Source: Clostridia bacterium BRH_c25 (GTDB lineage: Bacteria > Bacillota_A > Clostridia > Lutisporales > Lutisporaceae). Taken from it: DNA of 20,918 nucleotides. Shown here piece by piece: positions 6,785-13,722 of the stretch; position 1 is the stretch's first letter; each line of letters starts with the position of its first letter. The stretch spans positions 1 through 20,918 of the forward strand of contig LOES01000078.1 of assembly GCA_001515955.1 (NCBI GenBank). The letters are read 5' to 3'. The notes below the pieces were generated by a model. It searched no databases, was not told where the DNA came from, and saw only the letters and a program-made list of their open reading frames with translations. The translations under genes were made by a program, and so were the position numbers.

Positions 6785-7747
6785 ATGACGGCAATTGAAA
6801 TTGACAAATTGGTTAAGCAGTACAAGAATGGCATCAGAGCCTTGGACGATTTAAGTTTTAAAGTAAACAGAGGGGAAATCTTCTCTTTGCTGGGACCGAA
6901 CGGTGCAGGGAAATCTTCTCTGATTAACATTCTGACAACCTATTACAAACCCACATCAGGGAATGTAACCATGCTGGGAAAAGATTTATGCAAGGAGCCC
7001 GCATGGGTGCGCACACAGATTGCTTGTGTCGCTCAGCATATTTCCATCGATTTGCACCTGTCGCTTATGGAAAACATGTTGTTTCAAAGTAGGCTGTACA
7101 AAGTAGATGCACAGACGGCAAAAAAAAGGATAAGCTCTTTGATTGACAACTTTGAGCTTTCCGGATATCTGAAGTACCCCACGGCATCCTATTCGGGAGG
7201 GGTGAAGCGCAGACTGGACATTGCCATGAATATGGTTTCGTCACCTAAGATTTTATTTTTGGATGAGCCCACAGTGGGTATGGATGTTGATTCTCGGAAA
7301 GCCATGTGGAAAATGCTGCTAAAAATCCGGGATCAATATGGGACAACAATTTTCCTTACGACTCATTATCTTGAGGAAGCCGACCAACTGAGTGATGCCA
7401 TCTGTATCATGAAAGACGGAAGGGAATTGGCCCAGGGAACACCTGGCAGCTTACGCAGTTACATCAGGCAAAACATGCTTCGTATAGCATTTTCCAGTGC
7501 CGGGGAGATAAAAAAATACGAGGATACTCTTAATAGTACGGGGCTCATTAAGTTTACCAATGTGCGGGATAATTCAATTTTTGCAGGGGTGGATGACTGC
7601 AGAACAGCTTTTACAGCTGTGAGCAAGTGGCTTTTGGAGCATCATGTGGAGTTTGACGCAATCGAAATTGTAGAACCCAGTCTGGAAGATGTATTTTTGG
7701 CATTAACAGGTTCGGGAGAAACCAGAGAGGAGGAACGGATATGCTGA
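6785..7747 (+). CDS. DrrA-type ABC transporter ATP-binding protein
   Basis: A 320-residue ATPase of the daunorubicin-resistance (DrrA) type, longer than the minimal domain by a C-terminal extension of about 90 residues ending in FDAIEIVEPSLEDVFLALTG, which is typical of DrrA proteins. Motifs are Walker A GPNGAGKS (37-44), Q-loop VAQHISID (Q84), signature SYSGGVKRR (136-144), Walker B ILFLDEPTVGMD (156-167) and H-loop TTHY (H194). ATG at 6785 has GAGGAG seven bases before it, starting in the preceding stop codon. The permease start overlaps its end by seven bases (7741-7747), so ATPase and permease are coupled. The function is ATP-driven export of a hydrophobic compound; the substrate is not deducible. 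Confidence 0.93.
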   Translation: MTAIEIDKLVKQYKNGIRALDDLSFKVNRGEIFSLLGPNGAGKSSLINILTTYYKPTSGNVTMLGKDLCKEPAWVRTQIACVAQHISIDLHLSLMENMLFQSRLYKVDAQTAKKRISSLIDNFELSGYLKYPTASYSGGVKRRLDIAMNMVSSPKILFLDEPTVGMDVDSRKAMWKMLLKIRDQYGTTIFLTTHYLEEADQLSDAICIMKDGRELAQGTPGSLRSYIRQNMLRIAFSSAGEIKKYEDTLNSTGLIKFTNVRDNSIFAGVDDCRTAFTAVSKWLLEHHVEFDAIEIVEPSLEDVFLALTGSGETREEERIC

Positions 7748-8490
7748 ATATTTTGTGGCGAAATATGAAGTGGCGTTATCAAAATCCCCTTTCCATAGCG
7801 GTTACAATACTGCAGCCTCTTATTTGGCTTGTTTTGTATAGCGCAGTCGCGGGTCAGACAATGCAAAGCATAGCTATCGGAAATTACACCGCTTTCATTT
7901 TACCAGGCATCATAGTGCTCGTAACCTTTTCCGCCTGCAGCAGCGGCGGTATCATCAATTTCATCATGAAATCCAGTGGCAGCTTTTACAGAATACTGAT
8001 TGCGCCTGTGAGTAGAAGTTCCATTGTGTTGGGGCAAATGCTGGAGGCAATAATGCTTTCCTTTATGGAAACAGCAATTTTATGTGTTGTAGGCCTTTTT
8101 TTCTCGGTGAAGGTGGCATCGGGCATTCCCGGGATCGCACTCATGATACTGCTGATCTTTATGACAGCGTTTTTCATGTCAGGCCTCGCTTATTCCATCA
8201 GTCTCTTCCTGCCAAATGAAGTGATCTATGAGACAATAATGAATGCGATTGTGCTGCCCATCTTTTTTTTGAGCACGGCTCTTTTTCCTACGGAAAATTT
8301 GTCCGGAGGATTAGCGGCAGCCGTAATGCTCAATCCATTTACACATATTATAAATGCTCTGCGCAGCTTGATATTTGGAGAGACGATCTTGTTTGGGGAC
8401 ATCCTGCCTGTCATTGCGCTATTCGCAGTGATGTGCTGCGGCAGCTTTGCGCTGGCAATATGGAGACTCAAAAAGGAAACTGCCTGCTAA
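7741..8490 (+). CDS. DrrB-type ABC-2 permease
   Basis: A 249-residue membrane protein with six helices. The N-terminal part (WRNMKWRYQNPLSIAVTILQPLIWLVLYSAV) and the segment FRILIAPVSRSSIVLGQMLE follow the DrrB/ABC-2 pattern, including the RxLxxPxSR loop. GAGGAG at 7729-7734 precedes the ATG by six bases and lies within the ATPase coding sequence, which it overlaps. It is the last gene of the AraC-DrrA-DrrB operon; no hairpin with a T-run stands within 100 bases of the stop, though a strong hairpin without T-run lies at 8622-8668. Confidence 0.9.
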   Translation: MLNILWRNMKWRYQNPLSIAVTILQPLIWLVLYSAVAGQTMQSIAIGNYTAFILPGIIVLVTFSACSSGGIINFIMKSSGSFYRILIAPVSRSSIVLGQMLEAIMLSFMETAILCVVGLFFSVKVASGIPGIALMILLIFMTAFFMSGLAYSISLFLPNEVIYETIMNAIVLPIFFLSTALFPTENLSGGLAAAVMLNPFTHIINALRSLIFGETILFGDILPVIALFAVMCCGSFALAIWRLKKETAC

Positions 8491-8621
8491 TTGCTATCAT
8501 AATATTTTTCTAAATACTGAGAAACTGAAAATTGTAAACATTTATAACCTTCGTAAATACAATGGTGAATGTATAAATAATGCATCCGATGCACAAGAAT
8601 CAGGGGAAAAGGTTAATGTAA

Positions 8622-8668
8622 TATGAAGCCTCGCTGTCTGTTGCTCAAGCAAACAGCAAGGCTTCATA
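8622..8668. repeat. Strong imperfect inverted repeat, 47 bases
   Basis: TATGAAGCCT (8622-8631) pairs with AGGCTTCATA (8659-8668); next to it GCTGT (8633-8637) pairs with ACAGC (8653-8657) across one C-A mismatch, and TTGC/GCAA close a TCAA loop. There is no T-run on the plus side and only a mixed AT tail on the minus side, so it is not a standard terminator. It may still end the drrAB-type transcript or stabilise its 3' end. Confidence 0.5.
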
Positions 8669-8865
8669 GTTATACTGTAAAGGGAGAAGGAGTAAAAGTA
8701 TTTTTCTTTTACATTATTAACATACCACATGAATGTTAAAAATAAATAAATTTATTATTAAGTAACTTTAGGATAATGTAAATTAAATGTTATGAATTTT
8801 ATCTGTCGCAAATTAAAGGAAAACAGTGAAATATGTAGAACTTCTAGAAAAGAATTTTAATTATA

Positions 8866-8909
8866 TTGAACGCACTTAAGCTATTACATCGGGTATAGTG
8901 CGAATTCAA
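8866..8909. repeat. Split dyad upstream of the sigma-54 activator gene
   Basis: TTGAACGCACT at 8866-8876 is mirrored by AGTGCG (8897-8902) and TTCAA (8905-8909), with two extra As in the right arm and a 20-base centre. Possible binding site for a regulator of the activator gene; the role is a guess. Confidence 0.35.
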
Positions 8910-8925
8910 TAACAATCAAGGAAAC

Positions 8926-8970
8926 ATTTCGCGTAATTTGAATTAAAAATGTAAAATGTTTTCGCGAAAT
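8926..8970. repeat. ATTTCGCG / CGCGAAAT pair before the sigma-54 activator gene
   Basis: ATTTCGCG (8926-8933) and CGCGAAAT (8963-8970) are perfect complements 29 bases apart, and the right copy lies in the palindrome TTTCGCGAAA (8960-8969). CG-rich words like this stand out in AT-rich intergenic DNA. They may be paired operator sites 50-95 bases before the start codon. Confidence 0.4.
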
Positions 8971-9020
8971 ATATAGATAAAATTTCAGGGAAGCGATACT
9001 GAAAAAAAGGAAGTGATTCA

Positions 9021-11081
9021 TTGGCGAAAAAGGCAGCGATTATTACTTTTTGGTCACATGTTGCACAGCAACACTGTCAGCAGTTGGAAAGCTTATTTGG
9101 AGACAGACTGGAGATAATGTCTTATTCTTATGATGTGGACAACATAAACAGTACAATTAATGCTGATATATTCATTTTGTCGTTGTATTCCATATACATA
9201 GCAGCAAAAAAGTATATTCCCAATACAAGCCAGATTGTCATAATAAACCCCACTATAACCATGGAGCAATATGACAAAATACTTGAAATACCTGCGGGTG
9301 AAAAGGTTATGGTAGTTAATTACAGCAGTGAAATGACCATGGAGACAGTAGCATTGCTCAATATGCTGGGAATTAATCACCTGGAATTTATTCCGGTTTA
9401 CCCGGGGGTTAAGAATATACCGGTGCTAAATACTGCAATTACTCCAGGTGAAGCAAAATATGTTCCTGATTTTGTGGAAAATGTAATTGATATTGGAAAC
9501 AGAGTGATGGATACCAGCACGATAGTAGAAATAGCTCTTAAGCTTAAGCTGGATTTTCTTCTTCAGGAAAAGAAATTTGTAGATTATTTTAACAGCTTGA
9601 AAACTCACCGCTCCGGACTGGAGGCTTTGTTGGGAAGGGCAAATACTTTGGAGAGTGAATTGGATAGCCTTTTGAATGCTTTGGATGACGGTGTTGTCGG
9701 AATAGATGCAAATGGTGAAATACAGGCTATAAATAAAAAAGCTGAAGAGATCATAGGCTTTAATAAGAGGGATATAGTAGGTAAAAACTTTAAGGATTTA
9801 ATACCGCAATTACCTTTCGACGAAGTAATAAGCACATCTGAAGCTATTAAGGCAATGCTGATAAAAATTAATGACCGTGATATTTCTACTACTATAGTCC
9901 CTGTTATAGTCTCCAACGCAACGACTGGTGCATTAGCAATCATTAATGAATTCACAGAACAGGAAAAGAATCAGCATAAGCTTAGAATGCAACTGATTGG
10001 GAAGGGGCACAAAGCAAAATACACATTTGAGGATATATACGGAAAATGCACAAAAATGATAGAGCTGAAAAATATGGCAAGAAGAATAGCGAAATCAGAC
10101 TCATCAGTTCTTATCAGCGGCGAGAGCGGAACAGGAAAAGAGCTGTTTGCGCAAGCAATACACAATTCCTCTAAACGGAAAGACTATCAATTTGTTGCTG
10201 TGAACTGCGCTGCTTTGCCGGAAAGTCTACTTGAAAGTGAATTGTTCGGTTATGAAGAAGGTGCATTTACGGGCGCCAGAAGAGGCGGGAAAATTGGTCT
10301 GTTTGAATTGGCTCACAAAGGGACTTTGTTTCTGGACGAAATCGGCGAGATGGCGTTGAATTTACAGTCCAGATTGTTGAGAGTCATACAAGAGCGGGAA
10401 GTAATGAGAATAGGTGGAGACCGGGTTATAAAGATAGACATAAGAATAATAGCTGCATCAAATAAAGATATAAAAAGCTTGATAAAAGAGGGAAAGTTTA
10501 GAAAAGATCTATACTACAGGCTTAATGTGCTGCCGTTGGATATTATACCTTTAAGAGAGAGAAGGGAAGACATAATTGAATTGACGGAAAGAATAAAACA
10601 AGTGTTAGCTGTAGATTTTAAATTAACAAATGATGCCGGACTGGAATTTGAGAACTATAGCTGGGAAGGAAATGTAAGGGAGCTCAGAAATTGCATTGAG
10701 TACCTTGCACACTTGGACAAAAAAATTATTGACAGGCATGATATTTCTTTCTTAAGGCAGGGAGCCGGAGAAACCGCGGAAATAATTGATGAAGAAAAGG
10801 CCGTAATGAATAAACTGTTAAAGGATGTTAATTTTAATAAGGAGAAGTTTATTTTTGTTATGGAGTGTCTGGAAGACAGCAGGAGGAACAGAACAAGAAT
10901 AGGAAGAAGAAAAATTGCAGAATTAGCCGAAAAAGAAGATTTATTTATATCTGAAAATGAGATTAGGGGTATATTGAGTATTTTAAAAGAGTATGACTTG
11001 GTGAGCTTGTCAAATGGCAGGGGCGGAACACAGATTACTGCTCTGGGAGTCAGAGTATTAAAAAAAATAAAACCGGGTTAA
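9021..11081 (+). CDS. Sigma-54-dependent transcriptional activator with PAS domain
   Basis: A 686-residue activator of RNA polymerase containing sigma-54. Residues 1-180 are a sensory domain that resembles the PrpR-type N-terminus in length and style; 210-315 is a PAS domain (LDDGVVGIDANGEIQAINKKAE); 335-560 is the AAA+ domain with Walker A GESGTGKE (367-374), the sigma-54 contact loop GAFTGA (414-419), Walker B TLFLDE (435-440) and NVRELRN (551-557). The C-terminus does not show the usual Fis-type helix-turn-helix. Instead residues 625-683 (RRKIAELAEKEDLFISENEIRGILSIL and then GGTQITALGVRVL) look like a winged helix. The start is TTG at 9021 with GGAAG nine bases upstream. A -24/-12 promoter lies 90 bases after its end in front of the C-S lyase operon, its likely target. 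Confidence 0.92.
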   Translation: MAKKAAIITFWSHVAQQHCQQLESLFGDRLEIMSYSYDVDNINSTINADIFILSLYSIYIAAKKYIPNTSQIVIINPTITMEQYDKILEIPAGEKVMVVNYSSEMTMETVALLNMLGINHLEFIPVYPGVKNIPVLNTAITPGEAKYVPDFVENVIDIGNRVMDTSTIVEIALKLKLDFLLQEKKFVDYFNSLKTHRSGLEALLGRANTLESELDSLLNALDDGVVGIDANGEIQAINKKAEEIIGFNKRDIVGKNFKDLIPQLPFDEVISTSEAIKAMLIKINDRDISTTIVPVIVSNATTGALAIINEFTEQEKNQHKLRMQLIGKGHKAKYTFEDIYGKCTKMIELKNMARRIAKSDSSVLISGESGTGKELFAQAIHNSSKRKDYQFVAVNCAALPESLLESELFGYEEGAFTGARRGGKIGLFELAHKGTLFLDEIGEMALNLQSRLLRVIQEREVMRIGGDRVIKIDIRIIAASNKDIKSLIKEGKFRKDLYYRLNVLPLDIIPLRERREDIIELTERIKQVLAVDFKLTNDAGLEFENYSWEGNVRELRNCIEYLAHLDKKIIDRHDISFLRQGAGETAEIIDEEKAVMNKLLKDVNFNKEKFIFVMECLEDSRRNRTRIGRRKIAELAEKEDLFISENEIRGILSILKEYDLVSLSNGRGGTQITALGVRVLKKIKPG

Positions 11082-11124
11082 TTAGGTGAAACGAACCACC
11101 TAATTAACCCGGTTTTATTTTTTT
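11061..11124. terminator. Perfect 28-bp terminator hairpin containing the activator stop codon
   Basis: The arms 11061-11088 and 11097-11124 are fully complementary with an 8-base loop (AAACGAAC). The 3' arm ends in TTTTATTTTTTT, the 5' arm starts with the matching As, so it can act in both directions. The activator's stop TAA (11079-11081) lies inside the left arm. It separates the activator transcript from the sigma-54 promoter at 11171. Confidence 0.9.
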
Positions 11125-11170
11125 GTGTGTTATTAAAGTCCATATCCATCAGTTTACTTGTGAACGGTGA

Positions 11171-11188
11171 TTGGCATATAAGTTGCAT
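11171..11188 (+). promoter_or_regulatory. Sigma-54 (-24/-12) promoter of the C-S lyase operon
   Basis: TTGGCATATAAGTTGCAT matches the sigma-54 consensus (TGGCAY-N5-TTGCW), with GG (11173-11174) and GC (11185-11186) exactly ten bases apart as required. It stands about 40 bases before the start codon of the next gene and directly follows a gene for a sigma-54 activator. Transcription should begin near 11198. A clear upstream activator site was not found; it may lie in or before the terminator hairpin. Confidence 0.85.
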
Positions 11189-11227
11189 ATAAAGAAAGTG
11201 AAGTGAAAAATTGAGTGGGAGGACAAA

Positions 11228-12415
11228 ATGAAATACAATTTTGACCAAATAATTGACAGGAAAACTAATTATTCTGCTAAATATGATGAGCTAGGTGCAA
11301 AATTTGGTAGAGATGGTCTGCTGCCTATGTGGATTGCAGATATGGACTTTCAATCGGCAAAGCCCATTGTCGATGCAATTAAAAACAGAGCGCATCAAGG
11401 AATTTATGGCTATACTTCCAGGCCTGAAGCCTATTATGAGCAGATGATCGGTTGGTATAGAAGGAGGTACGATTGGGAGATAAGGAAAGACTGGGTAATT
11501 CATAGTCCGGGGGTGGTTACGACCTTAAATATTATAGTAAGGGAATTTACAAAGCCCGGAGATAAGATTATCATACAACCGCCGGTATACTATCCATTTT
11601 TTGATGCAGTCAGGGATAATGGCAGAGAGTTGATATATAATCCGCTGAAAAAGGTTGGAGAGGATTATATAATGGATTATGAGGATCTGGAGAATAAAAT
11701 TGATGATAAGGTAAAATATTTGATTCTGTGCAATCCTCATAACCCGGTAGGCAGAGTGTGGACTAAAGAGGAGCTTTTGAGGCTTGGAGAGATATGTATA
11801 AGGAACAATATCAAGGTAATATCTGACGAAATACATGGAGATATGGTTTATGGAGGCAAAAAGTATATACCCTTTGCTTCAATATCAGAAGTCTTTAATC
11901 AAAATTCAATAACCTGCATGTCGGCGACCAAAACATTTAATATAGCAGGATTGCAGTCTTCATTTGCAATTTTTCCTGATAGAGAGGATTATGATAAGTT
12001 TGAAAAAATACTAGGCATCCTGGATATCAAGCGAAACAATTGTTTTAGTCTGGTGGCAGTTGATGCTGCATACAGAGAGGGGGAGGAGTGGCTCAACCAG
12101 TTATTGGAGTATCTGAACGACAATATTGAGTTCGCAATTAATTATTGCAAGTCGAATATACCCAAAATAAAGCCTAACAGACCTGAAGGGACTTACCTTG
12201 TTTGGATGGATTGCAGTGAACTCGCTCTGGACGATGAGGAGCTTAGTACCTTTATGATCAATAATGCCAGGCTTGCGGTGGATGGAGGGATCTGGTTCGG
12301 AAAAGAGGGCAGCGGATATGTAAGAATGAATATTGCATGTCCTAGAGCTGTTGTGAGAGAAGGACTGGGAAGAATTGAGAAAGCAGTCAATGAAGCAAGT
12401 TCAAAAAGCTTTTAG
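11228..12415 (+). CDS. MalY/PatB-type C-S lyase (cystathionine beta-lyase-like)
   Basis: A 395-residue pyridoxal-phosphate enzyme of fold type I. It has the MalY/PatB hallmark MWIADMDF (34-41), NPHNPVGR (169-176), SDEIHGD (199-205), the PLP lysine in SATKTFN (K235) and the carboxylate-binding arginine in RMNIACP (R366). Enzymes of this group cleave cystathionine, cysteine or other S-substituted cysteines to pyruvate, ammonia and a thiol. ATG at 11228 follows GGGAGGAC closely. It is the first gene behind the -24/-12 promoter and is followed after 45 bases by a methionine gamma-lyase-like gene, which supports a catabolic rather than a biosynthetic job. A maltose-regulon link, as for E. coli MalY, has no support here. 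An aminotransferase role cannot be excluded. Confidence 0.9.
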   Translation: MKYNFDQIIDRKTNYSAKYDELGAKFGRDGLLPMWIADMDFQSAKPIVDAIKNRAHQGIYGYTSRPEAYYEQMIGWYRRRYDWEIRKDWVIHSPGVVTTLNIIVREFTKPGDKIIIQPPVYYPFFDAVRDNGRELIYNPLKKVGEDYIMDYEDLENKIDDKVKYLILCNPHNPVGRVWTKEELLRLGEICIRNNIKVISDEIHGDMVYGGKKYIPFASISEVFNQNSITCMSATKTFNIAGLQSSFAIFPDREDYDKFEKILGILDIKRNNCFSLVAVDAAYREGEEWLNQLLEYLNDNIEFAINYCKSNIPKIKPNRPEGTYLVWMDCSELALDDEELSTFMINNARLAVDGGIWFGKEGSGYVRMNIACPRAVVREGLGRIEKAVNEASSKSF

Positions 12416-12460
12416 TTAAGCTTCAGAAAATATTCTAAAAGGTAATGGAGGTTGAATAGA

Positions 12461-13648
12461 ATGGACATAAAGGGAATGGGGTTTAACAGCAAATCAATTC
12501 ATGCAGGACATGAGCATGAAGGCAGAGGCGCTCATATAACTCCGATATATCAAGTGTCGACTTTCAGATTTAAAGATTCTGCCCAGGGTGGAAGAATCTT
12601 TGCCGGGGAGGAAGCAGGATACAGATATACAAGGCTGGGAAATCCCAACATGACTGAGCTTGAAGTAAAAATAGCAGCATTGGAGGGAGGTGAGAATGCA
12701 TTAACAACAAGCTCTGGGATGTCAGCGATTACAACTGCGGTATTGTCATTTTTAAAAGCCGGAGATCACATGGTTACTTCTGATACCTTATATGGAGGCA
12801 CCTTCAAGTTCTTTATGGATATGCTTCCGCAATATGGTATAGAGGTTACTTTTGTAGATGCAACTGATGTTGGAAATGTGGAAGAAGCAATCAGACCTGC
12901 CACCAAGCTTGTATATATAGAGACCCCTGCCAATCCAACCATGGAGCTAATGGATATAAAAGCGTGTGCAGAGGTTGCTCACAGGTATGGAGTATATCTA
13001 ATGATAGATAACACCTTTATGACTCCTTATCTTCAAAGGCCTATTGAAATGGGAGCAGATATAGTTATACATAGTGCAACAAAATATATATGTGGACACG
13101 GGGATGTGGTTGCCGGCATAATTGTATCAACTAATGAACTGATAAAAATTATGAAATCACCCCATTTGGATAACTTTGGAGGAACTGCAAGTCCCTTTGA
13201 TGCATGGCTCCTGGTGAGGGGATTGAAGACTCTGGGTCTGAGAATGGAAAAGCATTGCAAAAATGCTCAAAAGGTGGCAGAATACTTGGAAAAGCATCCA
13301 TTAATAGATAAAATATATTATCCTGGGTTGCCTTCCTTCCCGCAATATGCATTGGCAAAAGAACAGATGCATGGATTTGGAGGTATGATATCCTTTGAGC
13401 TTAAGGGCGGATTAGCTGCGGGGGTTACTTTGATGGATAACGTGAAAATGCTCACTCTGGCTGTGAGTTTGGGCTGTGTTGATTCAATGATACAGCACCC
13501 TGCATCAATGACCCATGCATGTGTTCCTAAAGAAGAAAGAGAAAAATCCGGGATTGCTGACGGGTTAGTGAGGCTTTCGGTAGGAATTGAGGAAGTAGAG
13601 GATATCATATCTGATTTAGACCAGGCATTAAATAAGGTCAAAATTTAA
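12461..13648 (+). CDS. megL: Methionine gamma-lyase-like PLP enzyme
   Basis: A 395-residue member of the Cys/Met metabolism PLP family. It follows Pseudomonas methionine gamma-lyase closely along its length (FAGEEAGYRYTR, SATKYICGHGDVVAG with PLP lysine K208, YPGLPSFPQYALAKEQM, QHPASMTHACVPKEER). The reaction would be methionine to methanethiol, ammonia and 2-oxobutyrate. At the place of the specificity cysteine (Cys116 of the Pseudomonas enzyme, LYGCTF) it has glycine (LYGGTF, G113), as in cystathionine gamma-lyases, and the lysine of the KD pair is leucine (HLDNF). So substrate preference may be broader, including homocysteine or cystathionine. The frame opens at a TTG at 12452, but the ATG at 12461 has GGAGG nine bases upstream and is chosen. 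It sits in the sigma-54 operon. Confidence 0.85.
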   Translation: MDIKGMGFNSKSIHAGHEHEGRGAHITPIYQVSTFRFKDSAQGGRIFAGEEAGYRYTRLGNPNMTELEVKIAALEGGENALTTSSGMSAITTAVLSFLKAGDHMVTSDTLYGGTFKFFMDMLPQYGIEVTFVDATDVGNVEEAIRPATKLVYIETPANPTMELMDIKACAEVAHRYGVYLMIDNTFMTPYLQRPIEMGADIVIHSATKYICGHGDVVAGIIVSTNELIKIMKSPHLDNFGGTASPFDAWLLVRGLKTLGLRMEKHCKNAQKVAEYLEKHPLIDKIYYPGLPSFPQYALAKEQMHGFGGMISFELKGGLAAGVTLMDNVKMLTLAVSLGCVDSMIQHPASMTHACVPKEEREKSGIADGLVRLSVGIEEVEDIISDLDQALNKVKI

Positions 13649-13722
13649 GAAGTTTGTGTATACGCAGTATTTTAGGCGTAGAGGAGATCATCCGGCAATA
13701 TTAAAAAATAGGAGGTATTTTA

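Larger units (their letters stand above)
8491..9020. other. Long regulatory intergenic region before the sigma-54 activator
   Basis: Some 530 bases with no gene. It contains a short dyad TGCATC-C-GATGCA (8581-8593), a strong hairpin (8622-8668), a split dyad CGCACT/AGTGCG (8866-8909) and an ATTTCGCG/CGCGAAAT pair (8926-8970). No clean -35/-10 pair and no -24/-12 pair could be assigned to the activator gene. Confidence 0.5.

Noticed and set aside
11151..11165. TTTAC-TT-GTGAA dyad just before the -24 box as upstream activator site
   Set aside because: It is short, imperfect and abuts the polymerase site, too close for a sigma-54 enhancer.
13681..13700. GG-N10-GC spacing before the symporter gene
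   Set aside because: The flanking bases (GAGGAG, CCGGCA) do not match the sigma-54 consensus; the symporter is more simply read from the promoter at 11171.
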